NCBI GenBank assembly: GCA_934646815.1
Contig: CAKUEW010000004.1
Span: forward strand, 53,164-117,163
Direction of reading: 5' to 3'
DNA from: an uncultured Collinsella sp.
Lineage (GTDB): Bacteria; Actinomycetota; Coriobacteriia; Coriobacteriales; Coriobacteriaceae
Length of the DNA stretch: 64,000 nucleotides
Below the pieces are notes generated by a model, which had not been told where the DNA came from, searched no databases, and saw only the letters and a list, made by a program, of their open reading frames with translations. A program made the translations under genes and the position numbers. Below, one piece after another: positions 26,425 to 34,156 of the stretch (positions within the stretch are counted from its first letter, which is position 1; each line of letters begins with the position of its first letter).

Positions 26425-27153
26425 TTACTCGGCCTTGGGCTCAGCGGCCATCTCGGCCTCGGAGACCTGCTCCTTGCCGGAGCCAGCGAGGCAGGCGTCG
26501 GCCATGAGCTCGCACATAAGGGTGACAGCGGAGATGGCGTCATCGTTGCAGGGGATGCCGTACTCGACCTCGTCGGGATCGGAGTTGGTGTCGATCAGAG
26601 CGACGACGGGGATGTTCAGGCGCTGGGCCTCCTTGATGGCGTTCTCCTCGCGCTTGGTGTCGATGACGAAGAGAGCCTGGGGCAGACCATTCATGTCGCG
26701 GGCGCCACCGAGGTTGGTCTGGAGCTTAGCGAGCTCCTTGCCCAGCACAGCCTGCTCCTTCTTGGGCAGAACAGCCATGCGGCCGTCCTCGACCATGGCC
26801 TCGAGCTCCTCCATGCGGTTGATGCGGGAGCGGATGGTGACGAAGTTGGTCAGCATACCGCCGAGCCAACGCTGGTTGATGTAGGGCATGTTGGCGCGCT
26901 CAGCGGCGTTCTTGACGGCCTCCTGAGCCTGCTTCTTGGTGCCGACGAACAGCACGTTGCCACCCTTAGCCACGTTCTTGACGAAGGTGTAGGCCTGGTC
27001 GGCGTCGAGGATGGTCTGCTTGAGGTCAAGGATGTAGATGCCGTTGCGCTCACCGAAGATGAACGGCTTCATCTTGGGGTTCCAGCGACGGGTCTGGTGA
27101 CCGAAGTGGCAGCCGGCCTCGAGCAGGGTGCGGATATTAATCTTGGTAGCCAT
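26425..27153 (-). CDS. rpsB: 30S ribosomal protein S2
   Basis: Small-subunit ribosomal protein. The 242-residue sequence has [33 protein letters not shown] and [15 protein letters not shown]. It ends in an acidic Ala/Glu tail ([13 protein letters not shown]). The ATG follows AGGAGG. A promoter with near-consensus -35 and extended -10 lies about 140 bases upstream, leaving a structured leader that may mediate S2 autoregulation. Confidence 0.97.
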   Translation of the reverse strand: MATKINIRTLLEAGCHFGHQTRRWNPKMKPFIFGERNGIYILDLKQTILDADQAYTFVKNVAKGGNVLFVGTKKQAQEAVKNAAERANMPYINQRWLGGMLTNFVTIRSRINRMEELEAMVEDGRMAVLPKKEQAVLGKELAKLQTNLGGARDMNGLPQALFVIDTKREENAIKEAQRLNIPVVALIDTNSDPDEVEYGIPCNDDAISAVTLMCELMADACLAGSGKEQVSEAEMAAEPKAE

Positions 27154-27166
27154 GTTAAACCTCCTG

Positions 27167-27202
27167 TGGTTTGCCTCCGCGCGGGGTCATCCTCCAAAAC
27201 CA
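27167..27202 (-). promoter_or_regulatory. Structured rpsB leader
   Basis: Just before the rpsB ribosome binding site, TGGTTT pairs with AAACCA (minus strand) around a GGAGG-rich loop. Further up the 135-base leader are a GTTGC/GCAAC hairpin and a CCCGG/CCGGG pairing. Such leaders commonly bind their own ribosomal protein; here that is inference. Confidence 0.4.
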
Positions 27203-27294
27203 ACCCGGACATGTGCTACCAAAGCCCGGGCACCACGGTATGAAGTAGCCGCGCGTGCGTGATAAAAACCTGTTGCCGTGAAGCAACCCGATGA

Positions 27295-27323
27295 ATGATA
27301 GCAGGATTGGCCTTTTCTGCCAA
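27295..27323 (-). promoter_or_regulatory. rpsB promoter
   Basis: On the minus strand TTGGCA (27318-27323), exactly 17 bases, then TATCAT (27295-27300), with TGC directly before the -10. This is one of the best promoters in the window. Confidence 0.75.
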
Positions 27324-27383
27324 CCCGCAATCAAAACCACACACCTGGCCCTGCCGCGGTCTACCGTGCGCCCATACACCTGG

Positions 27384-28226
27384 CTATTCACCGCGGGGAT
27401 GGGCCTGGGCCACGGCGTGCTTGAGCCGTTCGGGCGTAAGGTGCGTGTAGATCTGCGTCGTGGATAAGCTCGCGTGGCCCAGCAGTTCCTGAACCGAGCG
27501 AAGGTCGGCACCGCCCTCGAGCAGATCGGTCGCAAAGGTATGGCGCATCGCGTGCGGGGCGATATCGGGCGGAATGCCCGCAATGGTCGCCAGCATATGG
27601 AACCGCCGCCTGAGCATGGCGGCACTCATGCGATTGCCGCGCGCCGAGATAAAGAACGGATGCGGGCTGTCTGCAGCATCGCGCCGCTTTGCCTGTGAGA
27701 GCAGCTCGGGCCGCGCCTCATCAACATAGCGACGGGCCGCCTCGAGCGCTCGGCGGTACAGGGGCACGATGCGCTCCTTGCTGCCCTTGCCCCACAGGCG
27801 CAGCGTGCGCTCGGACCAGCCGATGGACTCCACGTTGAGCGCCGCAAGCTCAGAGATACGGGCACCCGATGCATAGAGCAGCTCGAGCATCGCCGCATCG
27901 CGCAGGCCCGCAGGCGTCGAGGTGTCGGGGGCGCGCAGAAGAGTCTCCACCTGCCGGGTCGTCAAAACTCCAGGCAGGTCGCGCGGCAGCTTGGGCGAGG
28001 CGACCGCCGAAACCGCATCGCCCTCCACCAAGCCCTCGACCGCCATCCATTTATACAGCGAGCGGATCGCCGACAGATGCGCCGCTACCGTACGCGGGGC
28101 TATCTGGTCGTGCGAGAGCTCGGCCAGGTAGGAGCGAATGCCCTTCACGTCGCACGCGCGCGCATCGGTGCCGGTTCGCTCGCACCAGGCGGCAAAGCGT
28201 TCAAGACGTGACGCATATGCCGTCAC
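27384..28226 (-). CDS. XerC/XerD-type tyrosine recombinase
   Basis: Site-specific recombinase of the chromosome-dimer-resolution type. The 280 residues shown have an N-terminal core-binding domain and a catalytic domain. Catalytic residues are Arg123 (GARISEL), a Lys in GKGSKER, His225/Arg228 (HAMRHTF), His251 (LGHASL) and Tyr260 (IYTHL). The GTG at 28226 has no good ribosome binding site. The open frame upstream encodes a family-typical first helix (VAYIARVEGLSPNT) without an ATG, GTG or TTG, so the true start may be an unusual codon near 28292 or 28304. It follows trmFO. Confidence 0.85.
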   Translation of the reverse strand: MTAYASRLERFAAWCERTGTDARACDVKGIRSYLAELSHDQIAPRTVAAHLSAIRSLYKWMAVEGLVEGDAVSAVASPKLPRDLPGVLTTRQVETLLRAPDTSTPAGLRDAAMLELLYASGARISELAALNVESIGWSERTLRLWGKGSKERIVPLYRRALEAARRYVDEARPELLSQAKRRDAADSPHPFFISARGNRMSAAMLRRRFHMLATIAGIPPDIAPHAMRHTFATDLLEGGADLRSVQELLGHASLSTTQIYTHLTPERLKHAVAQAHPRGE

Positions 28227-28300
28227 CGTATTGGGAGAAAGCCCCTCGACGCGCGCGATATAGGCAACGAACGAGTCGATGGCATCATACAGGTCAAAGG

Positions 28301-29638
28301 CTATGACCGGTCGCCCCCAAACAGATCCCCGCGCATCGCCAGGTAGGCATCGAGCGCGTCGAGCGCGCGGTCGGCGTAGGCCTGATAGCGTTCACGCTTG
28401 CTGCGGCGTTTGCCGTCCTCAAGCGGCGGCACCAGGCCAAAGTTGACATGCATGGGCTGATAGCCCACCGTGGCGGGATCGGTGGCGTACCCCACAAGGG
28501 CCCCCAGGGCGCCCACGCGCGGCAGCGCGACCGGTGCGGCCCCAATCGCCTCGGCATAGGTATTGAGCGCCGCGAGCAGACCGGTCGCGACCGCCTCCAT
28601 GTATCCCTCGGTACCGGTAATCTGGCCGGCCAGGCGCACGCCCGTGCCGGGCACGGCAAACGTGCCGTCGAGCACGTGCGGCGCATCGACAAACGTATTG
28701 CGGTGCATGACGCCATAGCGGAAGAACTCGGCCCTCTCCAGTCCGGGAACCATATGAAAAACGCGCTTTTGCTCGCCAAAGGTCAGGTTGGTCTGGAAGC
28801 CCACCAGGTTATAGGCGGTCTTCTCCTTGTTCTCGGCACGCAGCTGAATCGCCGCCCAGGGACGACGGCCGGTACGCGGGTCGGTAAGCCCCACGGGCTT
28901 CATGGCGCCAAAGCGAATGGCGTCTTTGCCGGTGCGGGCCACCTCCTCGGCAGGCTGGCAGGCCTGGAACAGGTCACCGCCCTCAAAGTCCTTAAGCACA
29001 ACACGGTCCGCCGTAGTGAGCGCCTCGATAAACGCCTCGTACTCTTCCTTATTGAGCGGGGCGTTGAGATAGTCGCCGCTCCCCTGCTCCTCGTAGCGCG
29101 ACTGTGAGAACAGCACATCCATGTCGAGCGTGGAGGCGTCGACGATCGGCGCCGCCGCGTCGAAGAACGCCAACGCGTCGCCGCCGACAAGCTTCATGAC
29201 CTCTTCGCTCAGCGCCGGAGAGCACAGCGGACCCGCCGCGATCACCACATGGCCCTCGGGAATCTGGGTGACCTCGCCGTGGACGACCTTGATATTGGGG
29301 CGAGCGGCGACCTCGGCCTCCACGAGCTCAGAGAACGTGACGCGGTCGACCGCCAGTGCGCCGCCCGCGGGAACCGCCGCGCGATGGGCGCAGTCCAGCA
29401 AGACCGAGCCCATGCGCTCCAGCTCGGCCTTGAGCAGACCGGCAGCAGAATCGGGGCGCGTGGACTTAAAGGAGTTGGAGCAGACGAGCTCCGCCAGATG
29501 GTCGGTATGATGGGCCGGTGAGCTCACCTGAGGGCGCATCTCGCACAGCTTTACGGCAAACCCGCGATCTGCCAGCTGAATCGCGCACTCGGATCCCGCC
29601 AGACCGCCACCGATAACCGTCACCTGATCGAACTGCAT
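28301..29638 (-). CDS. trmFO: Folate-dependent tRNA m5U54 methyltransferase TrmFO
   Basis: FAD enzyme that makes ribothymidine 54 in the tRNA T-loop using methylenetetrahydrofolate. The 445-residue protein has the FAD motif VTVIGGGLAGSECA, the AELVCSNSFKS segment with a conserved cysteine, and VVIAAGPLCSPALSEE. GTGVRLAGQITGTEGYMEA lies near the C-terminus. AAAGGTG precedes the ATG. It lies in the order dprA-trmFO-xer, the arrangement seen in many Gram-positives. Confidence 0.95.
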   Translation of the reverse strand: MQFDQVTVIGGGLAGSECAIQLADRGFAVKLCEMRPQVSSPAHHTDHLAELVCSNSFKSTRPDSAAGLLKAELERMGSVLLDCAHRAAVPAGGALAVDRVTFSELVEAEVAARPNIKVVHGEVTQIPEGHVVIAAGPLCSPALSEEVMKLVGGDALAFFDAAAPIVDASTLDMDVLFSQSRYEEQGSGDYLNAPLNKEEYEAFIEALTTADRVVLKDFEGGDLFQACQPAEEVARTGKDAIRFGAMKPVGLTDPRTGRRPWAAIQLRAENKEKTAYNLVGFQTNLTFGEQKRVFHMVPGLERAEFFRYGVMHRNTFVDAPHVLDGTFAVPGTGVRLAGQITGTEGYMEAVATGLLAALNTYAEAIGAAPVALPRVGALGALVGYATDPATVGYQPMHVNFGLVPPLEDGKRRSKRERYQAYADRALDALDAYLAMRGDLFGGDRS

Positions 29639-29652
29639 CTGTTCACACCTTT

Positions 29653-30585
29653 CTAATTGACACGTTTTCCATTGTGCCCGAAGGGCGTCTGGGCGTGAAG
29701 GGCAAACTTGGACGGCGCATACCTTCCATCCATCATGCGCTCGATAAGCCCTTGGAGCTCAAGCGAGCCCAACAGTTTGAGCACCCCGACCGCATCGAGC
29801 GATGCGAGCGCGGCGATATCGTCCACCTTCATCGGCGAGGCGATGAGCGCATGCATCACCTTAAGCTGCACGGGATCCAGGTCGGCGATACCCGGGGCGT
29901 CGGGACGCGAATAGCGCAGCGTGCCATAGATGCGCGAGATAGCCATCTCGATCGACTCCTCGTCGATAATGCAGCAGGCCCCGTTGGCGATGAGGTAGTT
30001 GGTGCCGCGCGACTCGGGTGACAGGATGGAGCCGGGCACGGCAAGCAACTCGCGGCCCAGATCCATCGCGGCTTCTGCCGTTGAAAACGTTCCCGATGGC
30101 ATGCCGGCCTCCGATACGAACAGCGCTTGCGACAGCGCCGCAATGACCCGATTGCGCCGCGGGAAGGCAAACTTGCGCGGCCCCGTGCCCCAGGGGCAAA
30201 GCGAAACCACGGCGCCGCCCGTGTCGAGCGTGCGGGCGATGAGCCCGGCACTCGAGCGCGGGTAGACCACATCGGCGCCGGTCCCCAGCACCACGACGTG
30301 CCTGCCGCCCGCATTGACGGCGGCCCAGCCCGACGCCTGGTCACAGCCGACCGCACCGCCCGAGACCACCGTCACGCCGGCCTCCACCGCCACCTTGGCC
30401 GCAAGTTCCGCCACGGCGAGCCCATACGGCGAGGCCTTGCGCGCACCGATAATCGACAGTGAAGGCGTCGAGAGCACCGCAGGTTCCCCGCGCACGTAGA
30501 GCGTCTTTGGCATATCCGAAAGCTCCATAACGGTATCGGGATACAGCGCATCCCCGGGATGCAGCTCATAGGTCCTCTCGTCCAT
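29653..30585 (-). CDS. dprA: DNA-processing protein DprA
   Basis: Loads RecA on incoming single-stranded DNA during transformation. The 310-residue protein has the Rossmann-like core: LSIIGARKASPYGL, VVSGGAVGCDQASGWAA and the FPRRNRVIAALSQAL motif, then GTNYLIANGA. A C-terminal winged-helix-like domain (LKVMHALIASPMKVDDIAAL) follows at about 225-285. The ATG at 30585 overlaps the comM stop by one base (TGATG), eight bases after GGGAGG; a GTG one codon earlier is an alternative. It pairs with comEA/comEC elsewhere in the window. Confidence 0.95.
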   Translation of the reverse strand: MDERTYELHPGDALYPDTVMELSDMPKTLYVRGEPAVLSTPSLSIIGARKASPYGLAVAELAAKVAVEAGVTVVSGGAVGCDQASGWAAVNAGGRHVVVLGTGADVVYPRSSAGLIARTLDTGGAVVSLCPWGTGPRKFAFPRRNRVIAALSQALFVSEAGMPSGTFSTAEAAMDLGRELLAVPGSILSPESRGTNYLIANGACCIIDEESIEMAISRIYGTLRYSRPDAPGIADLDPVQLKVMHALIASPMKVDDIAALASLDAVGVLKLLGSLELQGLIERMMDGRYAPSKFALHAQTPFGHNGKRVN

Positions 30586-32108
30586 CACTCATCCCTCCTG
30601 CCCTGGTACATAGCGGCCTCGAGCACATGGTCCTGAGTCACTCGCTCACTTTCGGCCACGTCGGCGATAGTGCGCGCGATGCGAACCAGACGCACAATGC
30701 CGCGTCCCGTCAAGTGCGTGCGCTTGGACAGGCCAAGCACGCACTTCTCGGCAGCATCATCGAGCGCAAAGGTCGAAACGACGCCGTCGATCGAATGCGA
30801 TTCGTCGCCTTGGGCCTCTTCGTCAGCATCGTCCATCTGAGCCTCGCGCCATGCACGAAACGCACGCCCCCGCATCACATAGTCGCGCAGCTCGGCCGAC
30901 GACATGCCCTCGGCGCCCTCGATAATCACCTGGGGGTCGGGGCGCGTGACGTCAATCATAAGGTCGATACGGTCGGCCAAGGGTCCGCGCAGCTTTGCCC
31001 GATAGCGCTCAACCATGGACGCCGAGCAGCGGCAAGGCACCTCGCGGTCGCCCAAAAAGCCGCACGGGCAGGGATTGCTCGCCGCCAGCAGCTGAAACCG
31101 CGACGGAAAGGTAAAGGCCCCGTCGACGCGGACGATCCTAACGTAACCGCGCTCGATCGGCTGTCGAAGCGTCTGCAGCACGCCGTTGGGAAACTCGGCA
31201 AGCTCGTCTAAAAAGAGCACGCCGCCGTGCGCCAGGCTAATCTCGCCGGGATGCACGGGACGGCCGCCGCCGATAAGGCCGGCGGTCGAGATGCTGTGAT
31301 GCGGGCTGCGAAACGGGCGATGACCCGCCAACAGCCCGTCGATGTTCTCGCCCAACACCGAATGAATGCACAGCGCCTCCTGCTGATCTTCTAGGGAAAG
31401 CTCGGGCAAAATGCCCGTCATACGGCGCGCAAGCATGGTCTTGCCCGAGCCCGGGGAGCCAATCATGAGCAGCCCCAGGTCCCCCGCCGCCGCGAGCGCT
31501 ATACCGCGCTTGGCGACCTCTTGGCCCAGTACGTCGGCATAATCGAGCTCGGGCTCAAACGAGGCCTCGACGCCTTCGGAATCCAGGTAATGCCGCGCCG
31601 CCTCGCCCATGCCATGGGCCAGCTGCGACAGGTGGTCGATAAACCCGCAGTCCACCCCCGCAAGCGGCACATGCTGGTCGGAGCGTCCCGCAATAAATGC
31701 CAGTCCCATATCGCGCGCAAGCAGCTGAAAAGCCACCTCGCCCTTCACGGGAAGCACGGTGCCGTCCAGGCCGAGCTCGCCGGCTATAAGGCAGCGATCG
31801 AGATTGTCGCGGGGAATCTGCCCGTCGGCCGCCAACACGGCGATAGCGATGGGCAAATCGAAGCCGCTGCCGGTCTTTCGGATATCGCCGGGTGCCAGGT
31901 TGACGGTAATGCCCGACCGCGGAATCTCAAAGCCCGCCGAGCGCATGGCGCACCGAATGCGCCCGCGCGATTCCATCACCTCCATGCTGGGGATGCCAAG
32001 CATCTGAATACCCGGAATGCCGCCGGCAAGCGACACCTCGACAGTAACGGGAATCGCCTCGACGCCGCGAATGCAGGCGGCATGCACGGCAAAGGTATCG
32101 AACGCCAT
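30585..32108 (-). CDS. comM: ComM/YifB family AAA+ protein (Mg chelatase-like)
   Basis: Hexameric helicase that, in studied species, extends branch migration of incoming DNA during transformation. The 507-residue protein has an N-terminal Lon-like ChlI domain (VTVEVSLAGGIPGIQMLGIP). A P-loop (LLMIGSPGSGKTMLARR) follows, then Walker B (GVLFLDELAEFP) and a zinc-like NPCPCGF...CRCS insert. The ATG at 32108 overlaps the yraN stop by one base. It lies directly before dprA, a common pairing. Confidence 0.94.
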   Translation of the reverse strand: MAFDTFAVHAACIRGVEAIPVTVEVSLAGGIPGIQMLGIPSMEVMESRGRIRCAMRSAGFEIPRSGITVNLAPGDIRKTGSGFDLPIAIAVLAADGQIPRDNLDRCLIAGELGLDGTVLPVKGEVAFQLLARDMGLAFIAGRSDQHVPLAGVDCGFIDHLSQLAHGMGEAARHYLDSEGVEASFEPELDYADVLGQEVAKRGIALAAAGDLGLLMIGSPGSGKTMLARRMTGILPELSLEDQQEALCIHSVLGENIDGLLAGHRPFRSPHHSISTAGLIGGGRPVHPGEISLAHGGVLFLDELAEFPNGVLQTLRQPIERGYVRIVRVDGAFTFPSRFQLLAASNPCPCGFLGDREVPCRCSASMVERYRAKLRGPLADRIDLMIDVTRPDPQVIIEGAEGMSSAELRDYVMRGRAFRAWREAQMDDADEEAQGDESHSIDGVVSTFALDDAAEKCVLGLSKRTHLTGRGIVRLVRIARTIADVAESERVTQDHVLEAAMYQGRRDE

Positions 32109-32596
32109 CAGGACACCTGCCAATCAAACGCGTTGTACTGATGCTCGATCTCGGCAATATGCCCTCCGCGAATGGTCACGCCCACGGCATCAAAGCGAAT
32201 GCCCTTGAGCGGATAGTGCTCCATAAGGTAGCAGCTCGCGATGCGGCGATACCGGCGCTGCTTTTGGGCATCCACGGCCTCCTCGGGAAACACCCGCGTC
32301 GTGCAGCCCACGGCGACACGCCTCGTCTTGACCTCGGCCATCACCACGATGTCATCGAGCTCATCGAGCAATACCAGGTCGGCCTCGCCCTCCGAGCAGC
32401 GATAGCCCTGCTCCAGCAACACATAGCCGCGCTCGTTAAAGTAATCGCAGGCGATGAGCTCCCCCAGCATGCCAAGCTCACGCGGGCTCAGCGACCTCAC
32501 ATACTCGGGCGTGATCGAGGAGCAGTCCATCTCCCCCGCATCCCATTGCTCCTTGAGTTGTTGCGACTTGCTCTTTTTGCTGGCGGCGGCACACAT
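32108..32596 (-). CDS. yraN: YraN/UPF0102 family nuclease-fold protein
   Basis: Conserved protein with a restriction-endonuclease-like fold and unproven function; it is usually beside rnhB and comM, as here. The 162-residue protein has the family core GMLGELIACDYFNERGY, GEADLVLLDE and the catalytic-type MAEVKTRR. It has an N-terminal extension of about 40 polar residues beyond the usual 120. The ATG follows AAGGAG. The sequence does not reveal a substrate. Confidence 0.88.
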   Translation of the reverse strand: MCAAASKKSKSQQLKEQWDAGEMDCSSITPEYVRSLSPRELGMLGELIACDYFNERGYVLLEQGYRCSEGEADLVLLDELDDIVVMAEVKTRRVAVGCTTRVFPEEAVDAQKQRRYRRIASCYLMEHYPLKGIRFDAVGVTIRGGHIAEIEHQYNAFDWQVS

Positions 32597-32696
32597 GGGG
32601 GTCTCCTTTCCCGCAGACTACGATGCCCCCGATGATGAGGGCACCCTTCATGCGGGTAAGTACCGGAAGCTGACCAAAAGCTGACCAATTGCCGAC

Positions 32697-32738
32697 AAAA
32701 AACGGGCCGTATGCAACAATCGTGTTGCATACGGCCCG
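32697..32738 (-). terminator. Terminator after rnhB
   Basis: A 15-bp perfect stem (32703-32717 with 32724-32738) and 6-base loop are followed on the minus strand by TTTTTT. It separates rnhB from yraN, so yraN-comM-dprA-trmFO must use a promoter between 32597 and 32696. Confidence 0.88.
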
Positions 32739-32787
32739 CTACCAGCAGGTTTAAAAATGCCCAGAGGTCCCAATCTTCACAATTGAC

Positions 32788-33576
32788 CTAGAAAAGGCGC
32801 TCAGTCTGCAAAAAATTTCCGCAAAAGCTCACGCGATGAAGCGGACAAAGTCCATGTTTGCGAATGGCCTCGATGTGTTCGGGGCTCGCGTAACCCTTCG
32901 ATTCGGCCAGATGGTACTCGGGGTACTCGGCATCGTACTCGACCATCATCTCGTCACGGGTGACCTTGGCCATGATGGACGCCGCGGCGATACAGGCGAT
33001 CTTGGCATCCCCCTTGACCACGTCGCGCTCGTTGGGAACGGCACCCAAGGGGTTGCCATCCATAAGCACGCAATCCGGCTCAAGGCCCGTATCGGCTACA
33101 GCACCCGCGACGGCGGCGCGAATGGCGCGCGCCATGCCCATCTCATCGATATCCGCAGGCGGAATATGGCAATAGCCGATAGCGGTCGCCACCTCGGCGA
33201 TCTGCACCGCCAACAGCTCGCGACGCGCCGGCGTGAGCTTTTTGGAATCGTTGATGCCCCACACCCGGGGCTCCATGGGCAGGCACACGGCGCATACGGT
33301 GAGCGGACCGGCGACAGAACCGCGACCCACCTCATCGACGCCCACGACAATGCCGTCACCGCCAAGCTCGTGCATCAGCTCGTACATGCCATTGACGCGT
33401 TCGCGCTCGGCAAGCTCCTTGGCATGGCGTTTCATGGCACGCTCGCAGGCCTTAATGACCTGTTGGCGTGGGTCCTCGCGATAATGCTCTACGAGGGCGG
33501 GAATCTCCTCAAACGTGGCGCTCGCCAGCTCACCGGCCACCTGGGACGCCGAAACCGAGCTTGTCATGTTGGCCAT
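32788..33576 (-). CDS. rnhB: Ribonuclease HII
   Basis: Removes ribonucleotides from DNA and RNA primers. The 262-residue protein has the catalytic GVDEVGRGSVAGPL and NDSKKLTPARREL. DGNPLGA supplies the third acidic residue and AASIMAKVTRDEMM the fourth. It carries an N-terminal helical extension of about 75 residues before the catalytic core, a feature of the longer RNase HII forms. AAGGAGG precedes the ATG. It is downstream of rplS. Confidence 0.95.
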   Translation of the reverse strand: MANMTSSVSASQVAGELASATFEEIPALVEHYREDPRQQVIKACERAMKRHAKELAERERVNGMYELMHELGGDGIVVGVDEVGRGSVAGPLTVCAVCLPMEPRVWGINDSKKLTPARRELLAVQIAEVATAIGYCHIPPADIDEMGMARAIRAAVAGAVADTGLEPDCVLMDGNPLGAVPNERDVVKGDAKIACIAAASIMAKVTRDEMMVEYDAEYPEYHLAESKGYASPEHIEAIRKHGLCPLHRVSFCGNFLQTERLF

Positions 33577-33603
33577 ACCGGGCCTCCTTGCACGCTAACC
33601 AGT

Positions 33604-33633
33604 AAAAAGAAGGGCCACCCGAAGGTGACCCTT
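33604..33633 (-). terminator. Terminator of rplS
   Basis: A stem AAGGG-CACC/GGTG-CCCTT with one mismatch and a tetraloop is followed on the minus strand by CTTTTTAC. It lies 35 bases past the rplS stop and before rnhB. Confidence 0.8.
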
Positions 33634-33667
33634 TTGTCCAAATGAGCGGACAGACGCTGCGATCGTC

Positions 33668-34009
33668 TTAGCGCTTCTCGGGAATACGAGCAGCCTTGCC
33701 CACCTTGTCGCGGAGGTAGTACAGCTTGGCGCGACGGACGCGACCATGACGGACAACCTCGAGCTTGCCGATCTTGGGGCTGTGAAGCGGGAAGGTACGC
33801 TCGACACCGACACCGAAGGACATCTTGCGGACGGTGAAGGTCTCACGGGAACCGGCACCAGCCATGCGGATGACGTCGCCCTGGAAGACCTGGATGCGCT
33901 CGCGGTCGCCTTCCTTAATGCGGTAGTGGACCTTGACGTTGTCGCCGACGCGAACCTGAGGGATGTCCTCGCGGATCTGCTGGCGCTCGATTGCGCGGAT
34001 GTAATCCAT
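33668..34009 (-). CDS. rplS: 50S ribosomal protein L19
   Basis: Ribosomal protein at the subunit interface. The 113-residue sequence has [44 protein letters not shown] and [14 protein letters not shown]. The ATG at 34009 follows AGGAA; the TTG two codons earlier is less likely. It has its own promoter and short leader with a hairpin. It is separated from trmD by a 10-kb block, unlike the common trmD-rplS pairing. Confidence 0.96.
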   Translation of the reverse strand: MDYIRAIERQQIREDIPQVRVGDNVKVHYRIKEGDRERIQVFQGDVIRMAGAGSRETFTVRKMSFGVGVERTFPLHSPKIGKLEVVRHGRVRRAKLYYLRDKVGKAARIPEKR

Positions 34010-34033
34010 GTGCAATTCCTTACTCTTCTAGAG

Positions 34034-34106
34034 GTGCCGTACCACCTTGGCCGGCACGTAGTTGAACAAACGTATTCGAGTATACACGCCGCGACCTTGG
34101 CTGCAA
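34034..34106 (-). promoter_or_regulatory. rplS promoter and leader hairpin
   Basis: On the minus strand TTGCAG (34101-34106), 16 bases, then TATACT (34079-34084). The roughly 60-base leader carries GTGCCG/CGGCAC arms (34035-34057), which could be an L19-binding leader. Confidence 0.6.
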
Positions 34107-34156
34107 GAACTATTTTGCCCCTGCGCAAAAAGACAAAAAGACACGTCAATCCGGCC

